From NCBI GenBank assembly GCA_015487455.1, contig WFPR01000183.1:1-5281 (forward strand): a stretch of 5,281 bases of DNA, given 5' to 3'. Under the pieces are notes generated by a model, which searched no databases, had not been told where the DNA came from, and saw only the letters and a program-made list of their open reading frames with translations. The position numbers and the translations under genes were made by a program. This document shows, one piece after another, positions 1-4,476 of this stretch (position 1 is its first letter; each line of letters starts with the position of its first letter). The stretch comes from Candidatus Bipolaricaulota bacterium. Lineage in GTDB: Bacteria > Bipolaricaulota > Bipolaricaulia > RBG-16-55-9.

Positions 1-1
1 C

Positions 2-655
2 GGGCTGCTGCTGATCGCGGACGAGGTGATGAGCGGGCTGGGGCGGACGGGGCGCTGGTGGGCGATCGAGCACGGCCGCGTCGTGCCCGACCTGATCGTG
101 ACGGCCAAGGGGCTCGGCGCGGGCTACGTCCCCGTCGGCGCGGTGCTCGTCCCGGAGGCGCTCTATCGGGAACTGGTCGAGGCCGAGCCGCCGGAGGGGC
201 CGGGGTTCGTCCACGGGTTCACCTTCGGAGGGCACCCGGTGGCCGCGGCCGCCGCGGCCGCGACCCTCGAGATTGTAGAGCGCGACGGGCTGGTGCGCCG
301 GGCCGCCGAGCTCGGGGACCGCCTGCTCGGGGGGCTGCGCGAGGCGCTGGGGGCGCACCCGCACGTGGGCCGGATCGAGGGCCGCGGGCTGCTCCTGGGC
401 GTCGAGTTCGTGCGCGATCGCAAGACCAAGGAGCCCTTCCCCGTCACGGCCCGGGTGCGCCAGCGGGTCGCGGAGGCCGCGCTCGAACGGGGCCTCTACG
501 TCTACCCGGGCGGGGGCTCCGCCGACGGGGTGCGCGGGGACCACGTGCTGATCGCCCCGCCGCTCGTCATCGCGCCCGAGCAGCTGGACGAGCTGGTCGA
601 GAAGCTCAAGGCGGCCGTCGAGGCCGCGCTGGGAGCCTCAACGGGAACGGGCTGA
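2..655 (+). CDS. Class III PLP-dependent aminotransferase, C-terminal part (5' end outside window)
   Basis: The reading frame is open from base 2 to the TGA at 653-655 and gives 217 residues, about half of the roughly 430-460 usual for this family. It transfers an amino group between an amino acid or amine and a keto acid, using pyridoxal phosphate in the cytoplasm. Seen directly: the ADEV motif with the cofactor-binding Asp at residue 7 of the fragment, GLGRTGRWWA at 13-21, the Schiff-base lysine in TAKGLG at Lys36 (codon 107-109), the phosphate-binding Thr74 in FTFGGHP, and the C-terminal lobe with YPGGG (168-172) and GDHVLIAPP (179-187). This C-terminal pattern resembles the group often labelled 'aspartate aminotransferase family' or BioA-like/omega-aminotransferases; the substrate cannot be read from the fragment. 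The GTG and ATG codons at 26 and 29 are internal to the conserved ADEVMSG stretch and are not starts. The cupin gene follows after 16 bases, so the two are probably co-transcribed. Confidence 0.95.
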   Translation, partial: GLLLIADEVMSGLGRTGRWWAIEHGRVVPDLIVTAKGLGAGYVPVGAVLVPEALYRELVEAEPPEGPGFVHGFTFGGHPVAAAAAAATLEIVERDGLVRRAAELGDRLLGGLREALGAHPHVGRIEGRGLLLGVEFVRDRKTKEPFPVTARVRQRVAEAALERGLYVYPGGGSADGVRGDHVLIAPPLVIAPEQLDELVEKLKAAVEAALGASTGTG

Positions 656-671
656 AGGCAGAACGATAACG

Positions 672-1013
672 ATGAAGAAGCTCAAGCTGGCGGCGCTGGC
701 CAGGGAGGAGCTGGCGGGGGGCGTCCGGCGGCGGGTGGCCCGCCACGGGCGCTTCGAGCTGGTCGAGTACCGCTACCCGCCCGGCGCGGCGTTCCCCGTG
801 CACCGCCACGAGGCGGAGCAGCTCACCGTCGTGCTCCAGGGGCGCTTGATCCTCACGACGCCCCAGGGCGAGCGGCTGGAGCTCGGGCCGGGGGAGGTCG
901 CGTTCGTCGAGGCGAACGAGCCCCACGGCGCGATCGTCCCCGACGATCTGGGCGAGGAGGTCGTCACGCTCAACGTCTTCACCCCGCCGCGGGCCGAGCT
1001 GCCCGGGGGCTGA
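672..1013 (+). CDS. Small single-domain cupin protein
   Basis: This is a 113-residue protein with one conserved beta-barrel cupin domain covering nearly its whole length. Cupin motif 1 is seen as HRHEAEQLTVVLQG (residues 44-57), with His44, His46 and Glu49 or Gln50 as likely metal ligands. Motif 2 lies in GPGEVAFVEANEPHG (72-86), with His85 as the last ligand. A divalent metal site is therefore likely intact. Single-domain cupins of this size include isomerases, dioxygenase-like enzymes, ligand-binding proteins and transporter-associated proteins, and the sequence does not decide between them. There is no signal peptide, so it should be cytoplasmic. The ATG at 672 is the only sensible start; the nearest purine-rich stretch (GAAGG, 654-658) is 13 bases away, so the ribosome site is weak and translation may depend on coupling to the aminotransferase that ends at 655. 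A role in handling the substrate of the neighbouring transporter is inference. Confidence 0.88.
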   Translation: MKKLKLAALAREELAGGVRRRVARHGRFELVEYRYPPGAAFPVHRHEAEQLTVVLQGRLILTTPQGERLELGPGEVAFVEANEPHGAIVPDDLGEEVVTLNVFTPPRAELPGG

Positions 1014-1042
1014 GTGGGTGAGCAAGTGAGCGAGTGAACGAG
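1011..1042 (+). repeat. Degenerate 4-bp/8-bp tandem repeat starting at the cupin stop codon
   Basis: Eight consecutive 4-base units related to TGAG/CGAG run without interruption. In 8-base terms they are four units of the form TGAGNNRG, the last with TGAA in place of TGAG. The first unit contains the cupin TGA stop codon. The tract has no inverted symmetry, so it is not a terminator, and it encodes nothing recognisable. It is one of several short repeat tracts at gene junctions in this window. Confidence 0.75.
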
Positions 1043-1106
1043 AGGCGGAGAAGGGGGGTGATCGGCGAACGGGAAGAGGACGCAACATGACCTGCGAACC
1101 CGCCAA

Positions 1107-1138
1107 ACGGGCACACGGGCACACGGGAACCCGGGAAA
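1107..1138 (+). repeat. 8-bp tandem repeat upstream of the binding-protein gene
   Basis: Two exact copies of ACGGGCAC (1107-1114 and 1115-1122) are followed by two degenerate copies, ACGGGAAC (1123-1130) and CCGGGAAA (1131-1138). The tract ends just before the ribosome binding site at 1145. A related sequence, CACACGGCACGGGAA, recurs in the gap before LivH at 2405-2419. The function is unknown; it may be a simple replication-slippage product or a repeated operator-like site. Confidence 0.75.
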
Positions 1139-1144
1139 ACCGTC

Positions 1145-1154
1145 AAAGGAGGGG
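1145..1154 (+). promoter_or_regulatory. Strong ribosome binding site for the binding-protein gene
   Basis: AAAGGAGGGG contains a full anti-16S match (AAGGAGG, 1146-1152) and stands 8 bases before the ATG at 1161 (counted from 1152). It is one of the strongest Shine-Dalgarno sequences in the window, fitting the high expression usually needed for a periplasmic binding protein. It fixes the start of that gene. Confidence 0.88.
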
Positions 1155-1160
1155 ATCCAG

Positions 1161-2375
1161 ATGCTGAGGAGGCTCGGAGTTGGGGTGTTGGCGTTGGCCG
1201 CGGTCGCCTTGGTCGCGATGAGCCCCGTCGGGTTGCAGGGGCAGGGGGGTCCCATCCTGCTGGGCGGCGTGGGGCCGCTTTCGGAGCCGGGGGCGGCCGA
1301 GAGCGGCGCCGAGATGAGGATGGCCATGGAGCTGGCCGTCGACGAGCTGAACGCCCAGGGCGGGGTGCTGGGCCGGGAGGTCCGGCTCCAGTTCGAGGAC
1401 ACCCGCGGGCTGCCCGAGGAGGGCGCGGCGGCCATGAACCGCCTGGCCGACGCGGGGGCCGTGGGGGTCGCGGGCGAGTTCCACAGCGCCGTGGCCAAGG
1501 CCGAGATCGAGGTGGCCAACGTCCGCAAGCTCCCCTTCGTCATCGCCGAGGCGTGGTCCGACTCGCTGACGGCCGCCCAGTACCCCTACGTCTTCCGGAT
1601 CGCCCCGGCCGTCTCGCTCTTCTACACCAAGGTCGCCGACTGGATCCGGGCCGCGGGCTTCAAGAACGTCGTGGCCATCTACGAGCTGACCGACTTCGGC
1701 ATCGACGTCGACCGCGTGCTCAAGACCGAGCTGACCTCCAAGCCCAACCTCTACGGCGAGCGCATTCAGTACACGTCGGTGGGCGTCGAGCGGACGGTGC
1801 CCGACTTCACCCCGCAGCTGCTGCAGTTCAAGGCCCAGAACCCCGACCTGGTCGTCAACATCGTGACGGGGACGGGCGGCTACCTGATCGTCAAGCAGGC
1901 CGCGGAGGTGGGCCTGGCCACCACGCGCTCGACGGCGATGCTGGCCGTCAGCACCAGCATCCTCCAGCCGGAGTTCTGGGAGACGGCCGGCGAGGCCGGG
2001 CTGTTCACCATCACCAAGCGGGGCTTCCACCCGCTGCTCGGCGCCACCCCCGCGATCCAGCAGTTCCAGCGGGCGTTCGAGGAGCGCTACGGCCGCACCC
2101 CGACCTTCGCCGCCATGGAGGCCTACGACGCGATCAAGGTGCTCGCGGCCGCCATCGAGCAGGCGGGCTCCACCGACCCCGACGCCATCGTCGCCGCGCT
2201 GGAGCAGATCGAGTACGACGGCGTCCTCGGCACGATCTACTTCTCGACCCAGCGCGAGCCCGCCTACATGTACCACCAGTGGCCGGGCATCCGCGCCGTG
2301 CTCATCCAGTACACGGAGGTCGGCCAGAAGCCCGACGACGCCCACATGATCTGGCCGCTGTACTTGAAGCCGTAA
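1161..2375 (+). CDS. Periplasmic substrate-binding protein of a branched-chain amino acid (Liv/HAAT) type ABC transporter
   Basis: This 404-residue protein is a family 6 periplasmic binding protein, the soluble receptor that delivers its ligand to the LivH/LivM channel encoded just downstream. Residues 1 to about 28 are a Sec signal peptide: Arg3-Arg4, a hydrophobic core over 5-20, then a likely signal peptidase I site near GLQGQG. There is no lipobox and no cysteine in the whole protein, so it should be free in the periplasm. The mature protein starts with the family pattern GGVGPLSEPGAAESG (35-49), followed by AVDELNAQGGVLGREV and an FED element. The GEFHSAVAKA stretch corresponds to the family's ligand-binding Gly-Ser region, and AMEAYDAIKVLAAAIEQAG is the typical C-lobe helix. 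The ligand is not determinable: members bind Leu/Ile/Val, other amino acids, amides, urea or aromatic acids. The start at 1161 is set by the strong ribosome site at 1145-1154. Confidence 0.93.
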   Translation: MLRRLGVGVLALAAVALVAMSPVGLQGQGGPILLGGVGPLSEPGAAESGAEMRMAMELAVDELNAQGGVLGREVRLQFEDTRGLPEEGAAAMNRLADAGAVGVAGEFHSAVAKAEIEVANVRKLPFVIAEAWSDSLTAAQYPYVFRIAPAVSLFYTKVADWIRAAGFKNVVAIYELTDFGIDVDRVLKTELTSKPNLYGERIQYTSVGVERTVPDFTPQLLQFKAQNPDLVVNIVTGTGGYLIVKQAAEVGLATTRSTAMLAVSTSILQPEFWETAGEAGLFTITKRGFHPLLGATPAIQQFQRAFEERYGRTPTFAAMEAYDAIKVLAAAIEQAGSTDPDAIVAALEQIEYDGVLGTIYFSTQREPAYMYHQWPGIRAVLIQYTEVGQKPDDAHMIWPLYLKP

Positions 2376-2390
2376 GCCGTAGCGTAGCCG
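2367..2390 (+). repeat. 7-bp tandem duplication across the binding-protein stop codon
   Basis: AAGCCGT occurs twice in tandem (2367-2373 and 2374-2380) and is followed by the related AGCGT and AGCCG. The TAA stop (2373-2375) lies at the junction of the two copies. The last sense codons (AAG CCG) are therefore duplicated just after the stop. This is a small slippage-type duplication with no evident function. Confidence 0.6.
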
Positions 2391-2414
2391 CAGGCGTTGA
2401 GCGCCACACGGCAC

Positions 2415-2440
2415 GGGAAGGGGCAGGGCGGAGGGAGGGG
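2415..2440 (+). other. G-quadruplex motif on the coding (mRNA-like) strand
   Basis: Five G-tracts of three or four Gs lie at 2415-2417, 2420-2423, 2426-2428, 2433-2435 and 2437-2440. They are separated by 1 to 4 bases and so match the standard G3+N1-7 pattern. The last two tracts also make up most of the 5' arm of the stem-loop at 2430-2458, so the two folds compete for the same bases. Motif presence is seen directly; folding in the cell is inference, and in GC-rich genomes such motifs arise often by chance. Confidence 0.5.
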
Positions 2441-2458
2441 ACGGACGCCCCTCCCTCC
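2430..2458 (+). promoter_or_regulatory. Perfect 11-bp intercistronic stem-loop between binding protein and LivH
   Basis: GGAGGGAGGGG (2430-2440) pairs perfectly with CCCCTCCCTCC (2448-2458) across the 7-base loop ACGGACG. No T-tract follows; the downstream sequence is C-rich and then AAA, so it is not a canonical intrinsic terminator. Stable hairpins after binding-protein genes are known from operons such as malEFG, where they protect the upstream message or cause partial termination. That leaves more receptor than permease mRNA, and the same role is plausible here. The LivH ribosome site lies 27 bases downstream. Confidence 0.7.
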
Positions 2459-2467
2459 CCCTCCCCC
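2448..2467 (-). other. G-quadruplex motif with one-base loops on the minus strand
   Basis: On the + strand four C-tracts of 4, 3, 5 and 5 bases are separated by single Ts (at 2452, 2456 and 2462). On the minus strand this reads as G5-A-G5-A-G3-A-G4, a pattern with all loops one base long, which in vitro is among the most stable quadruplex types. The minus strand is the template strand for this operon. The first two C-tracts are also the 3' arm of the stem-loop, so both arms of the hairpin are quadruplex-prone. A role in slowing polymerase is possible but not shown. Confidence 0.5.
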
Positions 2468-2484
2468 AAACGCGCGGGACGCTC

Positions 2485-2490
2485 AAGGTG
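2485..2490 (+). promoter_or_regulatory. livH: Ribosome binding site that fixes the LivH start
   Basis: AAGGTG stands 7 bases before the ATG at 2498. This decides the start of LivH in a frame that stays open far upstream (back to about 1553) only because of high GC content. Confidence 0.75.
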
Positions 2491-2497
2491 TGAACGC

Positions 2498-3397
2498 ATG
2501 GAGCTCTTCTGGGCGCAGGTCGTCAACGGATTGATCATCGGGCTGCTCTACGCCCTGATGGCCTCGGGGCTGGCCCTCATCTTCTCGGTGCTCAAGCTGG
2601 TCAACTTCGCCCATGGGCAGTTCTACATGGCGGGGGCCTTCGCGTCGTACTACCTCGCGACGCTGCTGGGGGTGCCGCCGCTGCTGAGCGTGCTGCTGGC
2701 GATGCTGTTCGTGTTCGTCGTCGGGGTGGTCGTGCACCTGCTGCTGCTCCAGCCGCTCTACACGGGCCAGGTCGAGCGCAAGGACGAGTACGCCATCCTG
2801 ATGACCTTCGGGCTCGGGATCCTGATGCAGAACCTGGCGCTGGCGCTCTTCGGCCCCTGGACGAAGAAGCCGCCCGACTTCGCCCCCGGCGTCACGACCC
2901 TGGGCCCCCTGACGCTCGACAACGACCGCCTGGTCGTGGCCGGGATGGCCACCGCGCTGATGCTGGGGCTGCTCTGGGTGATCGGGCGGACGTTCGTGGG
3001 GCGGGCCCTGCAGGCCGTCTCCCAAGATCGCGATGCCGCGGCCATCGTCGGGATCAACCCCCACCGCATGAACCGCCTGGCCTTCGGGCTGGGTGTCGGG
3101 CTGGCGGGCGGGGCCGGCGCGCTCATCGGCCCCATCTTTCTGGTCTCGCCGAGCATGGGCATCCTGCCCGGCGTCAAGTCGTTCGTGATCATCGTGCTGG
3201 GCGGCATGGGCTCGATCCCCGGGGCCATCCTGGGCGCGCTGCTCCTGGGCCAGATCGAGAGCCTGGGCTCCGTGTATCTGCTGGACCCGACGCGCGGCCT
3301 GGCGTACAAGAACGCCTTCGGCGTGCTGCTGCTGGCGCTGGTGCTGCTCGTCAAGCCCACCGGCCTCTTCGGCCAGCGGCACGTCCGCATGGAGTGA
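2498..3397 (+). CDS. livH: LivH-type permease of a branched-chain amino acid family ABC transporter
   Basis: This 299-residue inner-membrane protein is close in length to E. coli LivH (308). It is one of the two channel subunits and pairs with LivM. Seen directly: an N-terminal hydrophobic helix (about residues 8-30), the LivH hallmark LKLVNFAHGQFYMAGA (32-47), about eight hydrophobic segments in all, and the cytoplasmic coupling loop GRTFVGRALQAVSQDRDAAA (163-182). The GINPHRMN stretch follows this loop, which docks onto the ATPases. The late motif VLGGMGSIPGAILGA (233-247) is also typical. The start follows from the AAGGTG site and the immediate membrane helix; sequence upstream in this frame is the shadow of the binding-protein gene. 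A 122-base gap with a stem-loop separates it from the binding protein, and only five bases separate its stop from the preferred LivM start. The transported compound is not specified by the permease sequence. Confidence 0.94.
   Translation: MELFWAQVVNGLIIGLLYALMASGLALIFSVLKLVNFAHGQFYMAGAFASYYLATLLGVPPLLSVLLAMLFVFVVGVVVHLLLLQPLYTGQVERKDEYAILMTFGLGILMQNLALALFGPWTKKPPDFAPGVTTLGPLTLDNDRLVVAGMATALMLGLLWVIGRTFVGRALQAVSQDRDAAAIVGINPHRMNRLAFGLGVGLAGGAGALIGPIFLVSPSMGILPGVKSFVIIVLGGMGSIPGAILGALLLGQIESLGSVYLLDPTRGLAYKNAFGVLLLALVLLVKPTGLFGQRHVRME
3391..3394 (+). promoter_or_regulatory. livM: Ribosome binding site that decides the LivM start
   Basis: GGAG lies within the last codons of LivH, 8 bases before the ATG at 3403. 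The alternative in-frame GTG at 3394 overlaps this GGAG and has no ribosome site at a usable distance, so the ATG at 3403 is preferred. Confidence 0.65.
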
Positions 3398-3402
3398 TCC
3401 CG

Positions 3403-4476
3403 ATGCGCGCAGACGCCCAAACGCAAATGCAGACCCAGACCCAAGCACAAGCGCAAGCCCAAGCGTCAGCCCCGGCGCGGGCGCTGGGGCTGGCGCTGGG
3501 CGCGCTGCTGCTCCTCGGGGCGGTGGGGCTGCCGTGGGCGCTCACGCCCTACTGGCAGCACGTCGCGATCATCGCGCTGTACTACGCGCTGCTTACGGCC
3601 TCCTGGACGCTGCTGGCGGGCTTCTGCGGCCAGTTCTCGTTCGCGACCATGGCGCTGGCCGGGCTGTCGTCGTACACCTCGGCCCTGCTGGTGCTCAAGT
3701 TCGGGCTGCCGATCCCGCTCACGATCGCCGTGGGCGCCGTCGTCGCCGCCGGGATCGGGCTGCTCATCGGGGCGCTGGTGCTGCGCATGAGCGGGCCCTA
3801 TTTGGCCCTCTTCACCATCGCCTTCTCCGAGATCGTGCGCATCATCCTGAACGCCGAGTACGAGCTCACCCGGGGCGACATGGGCCTGACCGTCCCCTAT
3901 CTCTTCTCGCCCGACGACAAGCTGGCGTTCTACTACACGATGCTGGGGCTGCTGCTCGTCTCGCTGGCGCTGATGGGCCTGCTGCTGCGCTCGCGCTACG
4001 GGCTCTTCTTCCGGGCGATCCGGGAGGACGAGACGGCCGCGGCCGCCCTCGGCGTCCACGTCGTCAAGTACAGGTTGATGGCCTTCGTGGTGAGCAGCTT
4101 CTTCGCCGGGGTGGCGGGCGGGTTCTTCGCCCACTATGTCGGGACGATCACCCCGAACAGCCTGATGGAGCTCTCCCGGATGGGGCTGATCATCGCGATG
4201 GCCGTCATCGGCGGCATCGAGAGCCTGATCGGGGCCGTGATCGGGGCCGCGCTCGTCGAGTTTTTGCTGGAGTACTTCAGGGCGCTGGGGATGTGGCGGC
4301 TGGTGATCTTCGGGCTGGCCCTGGTCGTGATCCTGCGCTTCTCGCAGAACGGGCTGATCTACCCGTTGTATCAACGTCTGGCCGGGCGGCGCGTCGAGGT
4401 GCGTCGCCCCGAGCCCGACGAGGAGTTCCGGCTGGCCGAGGCGCCGACGCCCGTCCCCGAGGAGGGGGCACGATGA
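3403..4476 (+). CDS. livM: LivM-type permease of a branched-chain amino acid family ABC transporter, with Gln/Ala repeat N-terminus
   Basis: This is a 357-residue inner-membrane channel subunit, partner of LivH. Residues 5-20 are a low-complexity tract with Gln at every second position (eight Gln, alternating with Ala, Thr or Met). It is hydrophilic and lies before the first membrane helix (about 26-43). The body is typical LivM: LLAGFCGQFSFATMALAGLS (70-89), LRMSGPYLALFTIAFSEIVR (127-146), the coupling loop SRYGLFFRAIREDETAAAAL (197-216), and AVIGGIESLIGAVIG (267-281), where family members more often carry GGxGS. The C-terminal tail (about 326-357) is charged and Pro/Glu-rich and should be cytoplasmic. 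Gln codons in the repeat are mainly CAA (six of eight), whereas the body uses mainly CAG, so the tract differs in base use from its gene. A GTG at 3394 would add three residues but lacks a ribosome site. The stop overlaps the LivG start as ATGA. Confidence 0.93.
   Translation: MRADAQTQMQTQTQAQAQAQASAPARALGLALGALLLLGAVGLPWALTPYWQHVAIIALYYALLTASWTLLAGFCGQFSFATMALAGLSSYTSALLVLKFGLPIPLTIAVGAVVAAGIGLLIGALVLRMSGPYLALFTIAFSEIVRIILNAEYELTRGDMGLTVPYLFSPDDKLAFYYTMLGLLLVSLALMGLLLRSRYGLFFRAIREDETAAAALGVHVVKYRLMAFVVSSFFAGVAGGFFAHYVGTITPNSLMELSRMGLIIAMAVIGGIESLIGAVIGAALVEFLLEYFRALGMWRLVIFGLALVVILRFSQNGLIYPLYQRLAGRRVEVRRPEPDEEFRLAEAPTPVPEEGAR
3415..3462 (+). repeat. Hexanucleotide tandem repeat at the start of livM
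   Basis: Eight consecutive 6-base units, each a codon for Ala, Thr or Met followed by CAA or CAG, encode residues 5-20 of LivM. The units are degenerate (for example GCCCAA, ACGCAA, ACCCAG, GCGCAA) but keep strict phase with the reading frame. A looser continuation with GC-rich codons follows for a few units. The A content is higher than in the gene body. Confidence 0.85.
4461..4465 (+). promoter_or_regulatory. livG: Ribosome binding site for LivG inside the livM 3' end
   Basis: GGAGG, extended by three more Gs, lies 7 bases before the ATG at 4473, which overlaps the LivM stop. The site and the ATGA overlap support translational coupling and fix the LivG start upstream of the Ala-X repeat. 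Confidence 0.8.

Larger units (their letters stand above)
1087..1167 (+). other. Possible 26-codon leader ORF overlapping the start of the binding-protein gene
   Basis: An ATG at 1087 is preceded by GAGG (1076-1079) at a 7-base spacing. It opens a 26-codon frame that ends at the TGA at 1165-1167, four bases past the binding-protein ATG (1161-1163), so the two frames overlap by seven bases. Such an arrangement could couple translation. The peptide has no run of Leu, Ile or Val (in fact none of these residues), so it is not a classical branched-chain amino acid attenuator peptide. It runs through the 8-bp repeat, is rich in Arg, Gly, His and Thr, and could equally be chance in a GC-rich gap. 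The strong ribosome site of the downstream gene lies inside this ORF. Confidence 0.2.

Noticed and set aside
242..261. GC-only palindromic stretch with two GCGGCCGC sites and a repeated 9-mer in the aminotransferase
   Set aside because: It encodes the alanine run after FTFGGHPV, a position where the family normally has several small residues. Ala codons made of GCC and GCG explain the symmetry.
1099..1133. Short inverted repeats (CCCG...CGGG and CGGGAACCCG) before the binding-protein gene
   Set aside because: Stems are only four pairs and one has a two-base loop, so they are too weak for a terminator or operator call and are explained by the ACGGGCAC repeat.
1011..1138. Possible CRISPR-like array formed by the repeats before the binding-protein gene
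   Set aside because: Units are 4 to 8 bases, directly adjacent and without spacers; a CRISPR repeat would be about 24-40 bases with unique spacers between copies.
1014..1160. Sigma-70 type promoter before the transporter
   Set aside because: I found no convincing -35/-10 pair at a 16-18 base spacing. GC-rich promoters can be degenerate, so absence of a match does not exclude one, but none can be supported.
1143..2486. Long minus-strand open frame (447 codons) opposite the binding-protein gene
   Set aside because: It is antisense to a well-supported gene, has a composition dominated by Gly, Arg, Leu, Asp, His and Val typical of complementary GC-rich codons, and shows no recognisable domain. 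It is a shadow of high GC content.
1553..2497. Upstream extension of the LivH reading frame through the binding-protein gene
   Set aside because: The translation is low-complexity Arg/Pro/Gly-rich and lies in a different frame from a clearly conserved gene. The AAGGTG site and membrane helix put the start at 2498.
2483..3448. Minus-strand frame opposite LivH, rich in Gln, His, Asp and Arg
   Set aside because: Its composition is what results from reading hydrophobic Leu/Val/Gly codons backwards. It contains no motif and covers the conserved LivH gene.
3534..4472. Upstream extension of the LivG reading frame through livM
   Set aside because: The frame is open only because stops are rare at this GC content. 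The translated part is Arg/Ala/Gly-rich without motifs, and the ribosome site and ATGA overlap place the real start at 4473.
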